64,000 nt of DNA from contig NC_135507.1 of assembly GCF_052857255.1 (NCBI RefSeq), positions 77,660,350 to 77,724,349 on the forward strand, given 5' to 3'. The notes under the pieces were generated by a model that worked only from the letters and a program-made list of their open reading frames with translations, was not told the origin of the DNA and searched no databases. Within the stretch, counting starts at the first letter, position 1, and every line of letters begins with the position of its first letter. The stretch comes from Amblyomma americanum (lineage: Eukaryota > Arthropoda > Arachnida > Ixodida > Ixodidae). Of this stretch, positions 1-9,406 are shown piece after piece. Position numbers and translations under genes: made by a program.

Positions 1-489
1 AAAGGAATCCGTGTGTGTGCAGCGTGGAGAGATAGCCAGCATGGCCTTGAAAGGGTGTGTCCAGCTGCCACAGGTGTTTTGGTATGACTGGCTGCATTTA
101 CCTGAAAAACTCCGATGAGGGATTAGTCACCATGGTGGAACGAAATACCGAAAAAAAAGCATATAATAAAGGGAAAAGAGAAAGCATGGAGGCGAATTCA
201 GAAAAGGCTTGACAAGAAATGTGTTTGGGGTGGAAAAGAATGCGAAGACCCGTTCTTTAGAAATGGGGTCAAAACAATCAGGGCACAACCTAAAGATAAA
301 ATTGACCAATGGCAAAACGAAAAAATTGAATAAATATTCCCGTAAACGAAGGGATCAATGTGATCCTCAAAGCTCTAACTCAAACTCCACAACCACATAA
401 AACTGACGTGTATATCCCGCCGTTTTAATTGCTACTCACGCTCAACTAATTTGAGTTCGACTGTTCTTATTACTTTCAAGTATTTGGAA
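1..489. other. Unassigned sequence, no gene seen
   Basis: No convincing coding frame, RNA gene or repeat was recognised. The short open frames here lack motifs and overlap one another on opposite strands. It may be upstream sequence of the Penelope-like element that becomes recognisable near 490. Confidence 0.4.
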
Positions 490-955
490 TAAGTATGGGC
501 ACTATCTACGCATCGAATTATGCAAATAATTTTATTGAGCTACTGGAGTCTAAACATCTAAGTTCATTCTCAACGACACCGCTCATACACCTGCGTTACA
601 TAGACAACATTTATGTATCATATAGGAACACAGATATCAGACCAAAAAGCATTCGTCTCGCAACTTAATTCGCTCCACTCTGGCGTTAAATCTGCCATTC
701 ATTATTGTACAACGCAAGTCAATTTTCTCGACACTACCGTTCATTTATAAAAAAGGCAGCTGAAAGCCACACTCTACAGCCCCACAGCAATAGTTGGATT
801 TCACTGACCATCATCGAAGACATTGTAAGCAAGGCATATTTGTAGGATAAGCAACGCGCCTGAGAGGAATATGCACTTACGACGACCACTTTAAACACCT
901 TCCATCACTGAAAGCACCCTAATTGATAGGAAACATCCTCAGAACTCCTTTATTA
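490..955 (+). mobile_element. Penelope-like element, reverse-transcriptase part (decayed, 5' piece)
   Basis: Conceptual translation with several stops and frame changes shows the end of the reverse transcriptase of a Penelope-like element. A motif-C-like LRYIDNIYV lies near 590-620 (the usual YIDD is changed to YIDN). It is followed by a stretch like FLDTTVH and then HICRISNAPERNMHLRR, which resembles the conserved region after the palm in this class. The element continues at 4178 beyond an inserted LINE/SINE unit and ends with a GIY-YIG-like domain. Penelope-like elements encode a reverse transcriptase and usually a GIY-YIG endonuclease. This copy cannot be functional because it has stops and a damaged catalytic motif. 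Family membership rests on motif order read by eye. Confidence 0.7.
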
Positions 956-965
956 ATAGTTTTCA
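956..965. repeat. Target-site duplication, left copy
   Basis: ATAGTTTTCA occurs here and again at 4168-4177, exactly bracketing the LINE plus SINE unit. Removing the unit and one copy rejoins the two halves of the Penelope-like element. Confidence 0.75.
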
Positions 966-3900
966 TCATCATCATCATCATCATCAGCCCTACTACACCC
1001 ACTGCAGGGCAAAGGCCTCTCCCATGTCTCTCCAATTAGCCCTATCCTTTGCCAGCTGCATCCACCCTTTGCCTGCAAACTTCTTAATCTCATCCGCCCA
1101 TCTAACCTTCTGCCGCCCCCTGCTACGCTTACTTTCTCTTGGAACCCACTCCGTTACCCTTAAAGACCAGCGGTTATCTTGCCTTCGCATTACATGCCCT
1201 GCCCAAGCCCATTTCTTTCTCTTGATTTCGACTAGGATGTCATTAACCCGTGTTTGTTCCCTCACCCACTCTGCCCGCTTCCGATCTCTTAACGTTACAC
1301 CTATCATTTTTCTTTCCATGGCTCGCTGCTTTGTCCTTAACTTAAGCTGAACTCTTTTCGTTAGCCTCCACGTTTCTGCCCCGTAGGTGAGTACCGGTAA
1401 GATTATGCTGTTGTACACTTTCCTCTTGAGGGAAATTGGTAAACTGCCACTCATGATCTGCGAGAATTTGCCATATGCGCTCCACCCCATTCTTATCCTT
1501 CTAGTTATCTCCCTCTCATGATCCGGATCAGCTGTCACTACCTGCCCTAAGTAGACGTATTCCGGCACAATTTCTAGGCTCTCGCTGCCAATTGTGAACT
1601 GTGTTTCCCTTGCTAGGCTGTTGAACATTACCTTGGTTTTCTGCATGTTAATTTTTAGACCCATCGATCTGCTCTGCCTGTCTAACTCGTTGATCATGAT
1701 TTGCAGTTCACCTCCTGAGTGACTCAGCAAGGCAATGTCATCAGCAAATCTCAGATTATTTAGGTATTCTCCATTTATTCTTATTCCCAACTGTTCCCAA
1801 TTCAGGCCTCGAAATACCTCCTGCAAACATGCGGTGAACAGCATTGGCGAGATCGTGTCTCCTTGCCTGACGCCCTTCCTTATTGGAATTTTATTGCTGA
1901 CTTTATGGAGGACTATAGTAGCTGTGCAGTTGCTATATATATCTTCCAGTATTTTGACATAAGGCTCTTCTACCCCCTGATTACGCAATGCCTGTATGAC
2001 TGCTGAGGTTTCCACTGAGTCGAATGCTTTCTCGTAATCAATGAAAGCTATATATAGAGGTTGGTTATATTCTGCGCATTTATCTATCACCTGATTGATG
2101 GTGTGAATATGATCTATTGTAGAATATCCTTTACGAAAGCCTGCCTGATCATTTGGTTGATTAAAGTCTAACGTTGCCCTGACTCTATTAGCGATTACCT
2201 TAGTAAATACTTTGTAGGCAACGGATAGTAAGCTGATCGGCCTGTAATTTTTCAAGTCCTTGGCGTCTCCCTTCTTATGAATTAAGATAATGTTTGCATT
2301 CTTCCAAGCTTCTGGTACAGTCGAGGTCATAAGGCATTGCGTATACAGGGTGGCTAATTTTTCTAGCACGATGTCCCCTCCATCCTTCAACAGATCTGCT
2401 GTTACCTGATCCTCCCCAGCTGCTTTTCCCCTTTTCATTGCTTCTAAGGCTTTCTTTACTTCATCTTTCGTTACTGGCGGGATGACGCATTGCTGTGCAC
2501 TGCTGTCTTTCTCATTAGCGTTCTGATTACATTGGCTACTGTACAGGTCTGTGTAGAACTCTTCGGCTACGTTAACTATCTTATCCATATTGCTAATGAC
2601 ATTGCCCTGCTTGTCTCTTAATGCATACATCTGGTTTTTACCTATGCCTAGTTTCCTCTTCACTGTTTTTAGGCTACCTCCGGTCTTTAGAGCATGCTCG
2701 ATTCTCTCCATATTAAACTTCCTTATGTCGGCTACCTTGCGCTTATTTATTAACTTTGATAGCTCCGTTAGTTCTATTCTATCGGTAGTGTTAGATGCCT
2801 TCATGTTTTGGCGCTTCTTAATCAGATCTTTCGTCACCTGAGATAGCTTCCCGGTATCTTTTCGAACTTTCCTACCGCCTACTCCTACTGCGCACTGCGT
2901 AATTATTGATGTCAGGTTATCGTGCATTGAATGAACATCAAGATCATCTTCCTCAGTTAAAGCCGAGTATCTGTTTTGCAGCGCTATCCTAAACTCCTGT
3001 GCTTTCCCTCTTACGGCTAACTCGTTAATGGTCTTCTTCTTCGCTAGCTTCTTCCGTTCCCTCTTCAAGTCTAGGCTAATTCTAGACCTTACCATTCTAT
3101 GGTCGCTGCAACGCACCCTTCCGAGGACGGCCACATCCTGAATGATACCAGGTTTAGCGCATAGTATGAAGTCTATTTCATTTTTAATCTCACCATTGGG
3201 GCTCTTCCAGGTCCACTTCCTGTTTTCTCGTTTGCGGAAGAAGGTATTCATGATCCGTAAATTATTTCTATCCGCGAATTCGACTAATAACTCTCCCCTG
3301 CTATTTCTAGAGCCTATCCCATAGTCACCTACCGCGTGGTCGTCAGCCTGCTTCTTGCCCACCTTCGCATTGAAGTCGCCCATCAGTACAGTGTACTGCG
3401 ATTTTACTCTATTCATTGCTGATTCTACGTCCTCATAGAAGCTTTCAACGGTCTGGTCATCATGGCTGGATGTGGGTGCGTAGGCCTGCACCACTTTCAG
3501 CTTGTACCTCCTATTCAGCCTAATTACTATAGCTGCTACCCTCTCGTTAATACTGTAGAACTCCTCTACGTTGCCAGCTATATCCTTATTAATGAGGAAA
3601 CCCACACCTAGTTCTCGTCTACCCACTAACCCGCGATAGCACAGTATGTGCCCATCCTTTAGTACTGTATAAGCCTCACCTGTCCTCCTAACTTCGCTAA
3701 GCCCTATCACATCCCATTTAATTCCCGCTAGTTCCTCGAACAACACTGCTAGGCTAGCCTCACTAGCTAAAGTTCTAGCGTTAAACGTTGCCAGGTTCAG
3801 ATTCCAATGGCGGCCTGTCCGGAGCCAGAGATTCTTAGCACCCTCCGCTGCGTCACAGGTCTGACCGCCGCCGTGGTCAGTTGCTCTGCAGCCGCTGGGG

Positions 3901-4055
3901 ACTGAGGGCCGAGGGTTAATTGGTTTGATCATAGAAGGTTGTGGCCAAGTACTACACCAGGGTGGCCAAATCCTGCTCTGGTGAGAGAGTGCGTTGTCGG
4001 TTATGGTCACCGAGATAAGGCCGCACTCCAGGCCTGGTTATGCAATTCCATCTAC
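966..4055 (-). mobile_element. RTE-clade non-LTR retrotransposon (LINE), nearly full length
   Basis: This LINE is inserted in antisense orientation within the Penelope-like element. On the minus strand it has a short 5' leader, one long endonuclease/reverse-transcriptase frame (4010-993) and, almost directly after the stop codon, a tail of about seven TGA/ATG triplets (seen on the plus strand as CATCATCAT at about 964-987). A short triplet tail and no poly(A) fits the RTE clade. The open frame without stops or frameshifts suggests a recent insertion. The 5' limit near 4055 is where oligo-T and the tRNA-like SINE begin; whether the SINE is part of the same insertion is discussed in the findings. 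Confidence 0.85.
993..4010 (-). CDS. RTE-type endonuclease/reverse transcriptase
   Basis: The 1005-codon open frame encodes the enzyme that nicks DNA and copies the LINE RNA at the target. Counting from the GTG codon at 4010, the first ATG is residue 27 (3932), which is the more likely start. An apurinic-like endonuclease spans about 70-310: FN at 76-77, E106 in SEV, GDFNA at 211-215, EID at 278-280 and SDH at 302-304. The reverse transcriptase spans about 570-800: NYRPISLL near 588, IDYEKAFDS near 657 with D658, GVRQGDTISP near 713 and FADD at 755-758. The C-terminal part after 840 is rich in Lys/Arg/Trp and ends just before the TGA-repeat tail. All expected catalytic residues are present, so the protein could be active; expression is not shown. 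Confidence 0.9.
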   Translation of the reverse strand: MTITDNALSHQSRIWPPWCSTWPQPSMIKPINPRPSVPSGCRATDHGGGQTCDAAEGAKNLWLRTGRHWNLNLATFNARTLASEASLAVLFEELAGIKWDVIGLSEVRRTGEAYTVLKDGHILCYRGLVGRRELGVGFLINKDIAGNVEEFYSINERVAAIVIRLNRRYKLKVVQAYAPTSSHDDQTVESFYEDVESAMNRVKSQYTVLMGDFNAKVGKKQADDHAVGDYGIGSRNSRGELLVEFADRNNLRIMNTFFRKRENRKWTWKSPNGEIKNEIDFILCAKPGIIQDVAVLGRVRCSDHRMVRSRISLDLKRERKKLAKKKTINELAVRGKAQEFRIALQNRYSALTEEDDLDVHSMHDNLTSIITQCAVGVGGRKVRKDTGKLSQVTKDLIKKRQNMKASNTTDRIELTELSKLINKRKVADIRKFNMERIEHALKTGGSLKTVKRKLGIGKNQMYALRDKQGNVISNMDKIVNVAEEFYTDLYSSQCNQNANEKDSSAQQCVIPPVTKDEVKKALEAMKRGKAAGEDQVTADLLKDGGDIVLEKLATLYTQCLMTSTVPEAWKNANIILIHKKGDAKDLKNYRPISLLSVAYKVFTKVIANRVRATLDFNQPNDQAGFRKGYSTIDHIHTINQVIDKCAEYNQPLYIAFIDYEKAFDSVETSAVIQALRNQGVEEPYVKILEDIYSNCTATIVLHKVSNKIPIRKGVRQGDTISPMLFTACLQEVFRGLNWEQLGIRINGEYLNNLRFADDIALLSHSGGELQIMINELDRQSRSMGLKINMQKTKVMFNSLARETQFTIGSESLEIVPEYVYLGQVVTADPDHEREITRRIRMGWSAYGKFSQIMSGSLPISLKRKVYNSIILPVLTYGAETWRLTKRVQLKLRTKQRAMERKMIGVTLRDRKRAEWVREQTRVNDILVEIKRKKWAWAGHVMRRQDNRWSLRVTEWVPRESKRSRGRQKVRWADEIKKFAGKGWMQLAKDRANWRDMGEAFALQWV

Positions 4056-4061
4056 ACGCGG

Positions 4062-4167
4062 ATTTTTTTTTTTTTTAAACCCGGTGGAGAATTGCGCGGC
4101 ACCAGGATTTGAACCCCGGTCCTCTTGCACGCGAGGCGGATGTTCTACCTCTACGCCATCGCTGCAT
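4062..4167 (-). mobile_element. tRNA-derived SINE head (short copy)
   Basis: On the minus strand there is a tRNA-like block with an A-box-like TGGCGTAGAGG and a B-box-like GGTTCAAATCC, then a short tail CCACCGGGTTT ending in oligo-A. The same head and CCACCGGTTT tail recur at about 51340-51420 and 51600-51665, so this is a repeat family and not a lone tRNA gene. A proper acceptor stem cannot be paired. It lies between the 5' end of the LINE and the right target-site duplication. Confidence 0.65.
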
Positions 4168-4177
4168 ATAGTTTTCA
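4168..4177. repeat. Target-site duplication, right copy
   Basis: ATAGTTTTCA matches 956-965 exactly. It lies directly after the tRNA-like SINE, so the duplicated pair encloses both LINE and SINE. Confidence 0.75.
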
Positions 4178-4863
4178 ACGAGCGACAACTCTAAAACGAG
4201 TCAAGGTGCTTAAGAATACGAACAAAAGCTAACAGTGAGCGGCCTCCTGCAGTTATAACAAACTGTTCGAACGCCCTTCTTAACATAAACAACATTCTGT
4301 GGAAATGCAAACCTATTATGACTGGCAATGATCGTCTCACCAAAAATAATTCCCGACGCACCACAAGCCTGAAAGACATAGTACACTCTGGCTTGATAAG
4401 GAACCCCCTCCGACAGTTGCTGCATACTCTCGACCAAGAGGCAAGACATGCAAGCATTTACATGGCGAAAATACATTTAGGAGCCCGACAAGCGACTTCT
4501 GCTTCGGCATAAAGAATAGCTTTAACTGCGCGTCGTCTGATATCTGCATGGTTGAATGGTTCTACTGTCAGGAGCAATATATCAGAAAAACCGAGCAATC
4601 AATGAACGCCAGACTAACTGGTCATCGAGCTGACACAGCAGTGAAGCTACAGAGGGCAATGGAGGAACATTATAATCAACGCGGTCACAACTTTGATGAA
4701 CTTAAACTGTTGTTCCTTCAATTAGGTTTGAAATCTCCAAAGGACCGGAAACACAATGAAGCCTTCCTAATGAGTTTAAAATCTTACAACCACCACGAAT
4801 TAACATATGCAGAGAAAACTGCGAATCTCTCAGGAATATTCCGGCACTGGCGTAATCTTTAGG
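4178..4863 (+). mobile_element. Penelope-like element, linker and GIY-YIG-like endonuclease (decayed, 3' piece)
   Basis: This is the continuation of the element interrupted at 955. A linker region is readable in mixed frames from about 4200 to 4510. An open frame at 4548-4862 then matches the C-terminal endonuclease of Penelope-like elements: QYIRKTEQSMNARLTGHR, then HYNQRGHNFDEL, then NEAFLMSLKSY. In active GIY-YIG domains a Gly stands where this copy has Arg (YIRKT), so a core residue is lost. The linker contains stops. Sequence after 4863, including pyrimidine-rich DNA and a C-run near 5072-5086, may be its 3' untranslated end. Confidence 0.75.
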
Positions 4864-5784
4864 CAGGTCTTTCACGTGGTAAGAGTATTCAGCAGCTCCT
4901 CACACCTTCGCTTAATTGTTTCTTTCACCCTGCACTTCCGCCCCGACCCATCCCTTTCCCCTGAATGAATTTTTTTCTCTCTTCTTTGTTCAATTTACCT
5001 TTAGCTTGTTTCCTGCTTTCCTGCTTCTCTTGCCAGCACTTCTCAGTAATACGTCTTCCGCGTTCCTTCCCCCCCCCCCCCACACACACTTCCTGTCATG
5101 CTTTCTCTGGACTCGTCCCCATGTTTTCGGCGACAGTCTGTCTGACTTGTCCAGGTCGTGCGTCTTTCGCTGATTTTCTTCTCTTGACCATGTTTTCTTT
5201 ACCTTTATGAATATTTGTAAGTTACGTTTTTATGATAGTTTTAAGTTACTTGTTCCGTTTGCCAGGGACCCGTCTGTCTGCAATGAAGGTAAAATTGATA
5301 AAAGAGTTACTACACTGTAGCACATAGCAAGAGTGGGCGAGTTGCACCTGAGTTGATACCTGTACTTCATTTAGCTCTCTTTAAGGATCTCTATTTGAGC
5401 AAAATTTCGGGGCCACCCGCTTGATGCAGAATGTTCGGACTGGTTTGAAGTGATTTGACATGTTCATGAGGGTAAAAATTACTAATTGAGATGAACTCTA
5501 AAATGTGTGGGATTCGCACCGTCAGATGTCGAGGATTTGCACCACTGCAGCCTAACCATCGGTAACAGAGGGTATCGGATTATGTGAAACGATTCGTCGT
5601 GTTGTGATACGTAGTTGTTAACCATATATTAACGCATAAAATGAGGAATTATACCTGATATAGCGAAGGTGGCTGTAAATCTCAACAGTAGTTCAAAATC
5701 CATGAGGCAGATGGCGCTGCTTGTGGGCTAGGAAAGTTTTCAGATACATGTACATAAGGAGTGTTGTCATGAAATGAAGAAAGC
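4864..5784. other. Pyrimidine-rich and low-complexity stretch, no gene
   Basis: A CT-rich segment (4920-5180) includes a C-run and a short CA repeat near 5072-5092. It is followed by AT-rich DNA without a plausible reading frame. No RNA gene or terminal repeat was recognised. Confidence 0.4.
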
Positions 5785-6246
5785 GAACTAGAAAATTGGC
5801 AAGCAGATATCGGGATAGCAGTAGGGGGGCAAATTAGTGATTATCGGTTATTAAAAAGGTTAAACAAACAGAGAGAGCTCTGTGGAAAACAGGAATGCTT
5901 ACGAAATCGGCTCTAGGAACATGGAGGGTCTTTAAGCAGGAAATTGTCCAAGGAAATATCTACAATAATTTTAGGGAAAGCTCTTTGTTGTTTAATGCGA
6001 TAACGGGAGTTTTGCGGACTAAGACATATAGGGTCAGGTAGCACTAGACAGACACGTTGTGCGTTGCGTGCGGAGAGGAGGAGGAAACGGCTGAACACTT
6101 GATACTTTTCTGTAAACGGCTTCACCCTACAGTGGAAAGCAACGGACCTGATTTATCCAAAGCATTGGGGTTTAAGGACAGTGAAGGGAAAGTAGATTTT
6201 AAGCGGATACAAGTAGCCAAGCGGAGGTTATCTGATTGATGGCTAA
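5785..6246 (+). mobile_element. LINE 3' fragment (I/R1-like C-terminal part)
   Basis: The translation, open at its end (6057-6239), shows a cysteine knuckle-like CVACGEEEETAEHLILFC followed by FKRIQVAKRRLSDW. This arrangement (CxxC with EHLxxxC, then a basic tail) is found at the C-terminus of I/R1-group LINE polyproteins. Upstream, VLRTKTYRVR near 6010-6045 fits the preceding segment but is broken by stops. The tetranucleotide tail at 6325-6390 is compatible with a LINE 3' end. The 5' portion is missing, so this is a dead truncated copy. The clade assignment is uncertain. Confidence 0.5.
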
Positions 6247-6324
6247 AATCGAGACAAGAGTAAAATTTCACAAGTCTTGGCTAGGTGTCTTGAATCACCG
6301 CCCAATTTAAAGTGTTCAGCCATG

Positions 6325-6390
6325 AACATCCATCCGTCCGCCCATTCATCCGTCTGTCCATCCGTCCATCCATGCATGCATCCATCCTAG
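6325..6390. repeat. (CATC)n-type microsatellite
   Basis: Imperfect repeats of ATCC/GTCC run for about 65 bp directly downstream of the LINE fragment and probably grew from its tail. Confidence 0.8.
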
Positions 6391-7990
6391 AGGGAGCCTA
6401 CATGTACCGCTTGGTTAGGGTGGGGACATTTCGATACAAGGTTGCTTAAAACAGCCTAAAACTGCTATCAGACAGAGTGGGCGGCGAATGCTGATATTGT
6501 ATATACAGGGTAGCCAAGACTGGAGAACGAGAGCACAACGGGGACTGCAGGGATGGGCTCGGTAGCGTTGTTTGGCTGACTCTGTTCTCAGAAGAAAAAA
6601 AAAATGAAAATCTGAGTGCAAGGCTGAGGGGAGCATTGACAACTATCTCACCTCCCTGTCCCACAGCGCTTTTGTTAGAGGCGCCCGAATTTGGAAGAAA
6701 AGGTTGCTGCAGCTAGGGGTGCTTGCAAAGGGGCATTGTGCCATTTCTAACAGCTGCACAGCACCACGCGATATCATAAGCTAGTGGTAGCTGATCAGTG
6801 ATCAGCCCCTCTTTCTGCTACACCTCATCCCCATTGTACACGAAAGTTGAAGCCCCTGCAGGCTCCTTACACAAAAGTAGGCCACTGGCAAATTGTTGTT
6901 GGGGGCCAAAATGGCATGGTTTCTACGAAAGCTGCAGAAATAGAACCACTTAAATTTTGCCCGCAACATGAAGAGGTATCACAAATGGTGTCCCCATTCT
7001 AAGCCAGGCGTTACATGTAGGCTCCCTACGGCCGACTGGTAAGCGAGTAATGTCAAGTGGCCTTGTCCCAGCGCGATTCAGCGGCGCGGCGCTAAGCTTG
7101 CGCGCTAGGTCTGGCAACCAGCCCACTCTTCGCAACGCTTCGGTAGGGTGTATAGTAGAGTTGCTGGAATAGTTTCGCCTGCCGTAAATGCCTCTCCCAT
7201 TGTGACCGATTTACATGACAGCGCGGTTAATTCGATGAAGTCACCATTTGCTCCCAATTCCAATGACACCCCCTGCGATTTAATACTAGCCGGACTAATG
7301 TGACCGGTCAGCAGAGAGAGGGTAAGAATTAGTCAAGGGGGAAAATCAGTGGACACCATCGGCTGGAGGGCCTACCCTCGAAGTGTATTTCCCGATTCTA
7401 TTGTGGTATGCGAATTCAGTTCGTTCATTCTTAGGGCTAGGAGTGCCGAGACACCGGGTCTGTGGAACTTGGACAAAAGCTCGTCTGCTTATCTTTCCTG
7501 CTTCCCGACTTTGCCAATCACTTCAAAGAAGTTTAGCAACTTTCGTTCTCCCAGTGCGTCGTCTGCTTTTTTCGTCCGCCGTGTCCGCTTGCCAACATCG
7601 GACGGCAGAGCAGTTTCTAGTGACGTCTAAACACGTGATGCGGGCGCCGCCGACCAACCATACGTCGTGGGAGGGGATCTTTATACCAGCTGACTCATTG
7701 CAACATTCTTTCTCGGACGGCTGGTCTGCTCATGCCCGCCTCTCCACTGGTTAAGATCAAACCATCGCCTTCTTCAGCGCATGCGCAAACTACAGAAGAC
7801 AACAGCTCTCAAGCACACAACACTTAGCAGGCGGAATAAAGATCTCGTGGAAGCGGATCTCGCCTGGGTCACCCACACGCCTTTGCTTTAAAACAGTTTT
7901 CTGGGTAGCAGAACAGTTTTCGCATATTCCTCAAAACGCACATCATCTTGGGAAATCGGCGGATTTGCGTCTGCGGTAGCTCTCCGCTTA
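6391..7990. other. Unassigned intergenic sequence
   Basis: Read on both strands, this has no recognisable domain, RNA or terminal repeat. Open frames at 7349-7754 overlap in two frames without motifs. A TATA-like TTTATACC near 7680 stands alone and is not enough for a promoter call. Confidence 0.35.
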
Positions 7991-7994
7991 TTGT

Positions 7995-8510
7995 CCTCGC
8001 CTTGAGAATCCCCACTGCCACTCACCTATCTCCCTTACCCCCTCCAGTATAGTTGGAGCGCTCTGTCTCAGGTTGGAGTCAACGCGATAAGCCTGTGTGT
8101 ACACTCTCTCCCTATCTCGGACTTTCTTCCGCCTTGCTGTTTTCACCACCATTGTGGCTTTGTCCCTTCCCAGACTTTCGGCTCTGACCTCATCTCTCGG
8201 CTTTTCAGTGTTAATCTGCTAGCTATCACTCCCTTCCTTATGAGCCACTTTTTCACAGTGGCTCTGGATTTATGCTTTCTGACCTACTTCCTCTAAGTTG
8301 GCCAAGCTACACAAGCCAATGCCCCTTCCGTGCTCATGATCTGCACTGGCATGTCCGCCATTTTCATTCACAATGTCGGAAGCTGCCACGCTTTCCTCAT
8401 TTCTGGCCACCTTTAATTCCCTGAGTATTCGGCTTTCCCCAGTCTCCCTATTCCAGCTACATTCCCAGGGCATCCATCCACGGCTATAGTGTGGAGTTTT
8501 CACTGTCTAT
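7995..8510 (-). pseudogene. Degenerate coding-like remnant, family unknown
   Basis: On the minus strand a Lys/Arg/Glu-rich frame can be followed from about 8503 down to 7995 with only two in-frame stops (near 8270 and 8225). The open part at 8270-8503 is followed after the stops by stretches such as KPRDEVRAESLGRDKATMVV. Composition and length suggest a decayed retroelement structural or DNA-binding gene, but no motif decides it. It lies about 0.8 kb upstream of the kinase gene and points away from it. Confidence 0.3.
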
Positions 8511-9286
8511 CTTGAGAAGCTGAGCACACAAGTCCTGCACTCGAACACTTAACAGTTTAGCACCACGTGATTATTGCTACCAGAAAAATCATTAGAATAT
8601 GTACAGGCTCAGACACTGCGTGAAAACACGTGGTCAAATAAACATTGAAAACTTCGTTCTTGCGCAAAAGCCAAAGCACGAAAACATACGACGCAAGATT
8701 GTACTTTTCAAACTTGCTCAATCGAAATTAATAAAAGATAAGTTTTGTCATGCTCACACGCTGACTCCCTCCTGGAAAACGATTAACTAATTTTCGGGCA
8801 TGCAATTTTTCGTTGTAGCTCCACAGCAGGAAATCGTGATTCAAGAGCTAGGAGGAAGCCTGACACTCGCGGAGATAGTACAGGCTGTTCATTGTACCAT
8901 TTTTAGCTTATCACGAACCCCATGACGTGTCAGCCTTCGCAGCTGCACCGCGTTGTAGATAATCACGTGTGATGAGATCAAGCAAAAGAGCTCAATTCCG
9001 AGGAAGCCCAGCAGCTTGGATGACCTGAGGCATCCTGAAGGAAGATTAGGAAAGGGATTGCTAGGACATCTACAAAAGGACGGCCACGCCCACTAGGTGC
9101 GGCCACTGCCTGCATCTCCGCAACCAGCGGCGCCAACCAACAGCGTGCCTTCTTCTCAACCTACATTTCAAAACCATCGCGCACCGGTCAGAAACGGCAA
9201 TGTCGAGACCAGTCGCTGGCGCTTGTGCGGTAGTGTGCATTGCAGCTGCGGAAACCGTGGATTCGAGATCGCGTTTTATCTTCTTG

Positions 9287-9406
9287 ATGATGGCTGCTGG
9301 CGGAGAGATTCTGACTAGCACTGGGACGACCAGCGACGAATTTCCCGACGTCGTCATCGACAAAAATTCCCACACCGAATACACCCGCGGCAGGTTCCTC
9401 GGCAAG
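9287..9406 (+). CDS. PLK exon 1
   Basis: Forty codons end in RGRFLGK, immediately followed by the donor GTATGT (phase 0). The stretch [20 protein letters not shown] matches the leader that precedes the Gly loop in polo kinases. The tandem ATGs at 9287 and 9290 are the likely start; the upstream in-frame ATG at 9200 is the alternative. Confidence 0.75.

Noticed and set aside
4062..4167. A functional tRNA gene
   Set aside because: A and B boxes are present but an acceptor stem does not pair, and related sequence recurs at 51.2-51.7 kb as a repeat.
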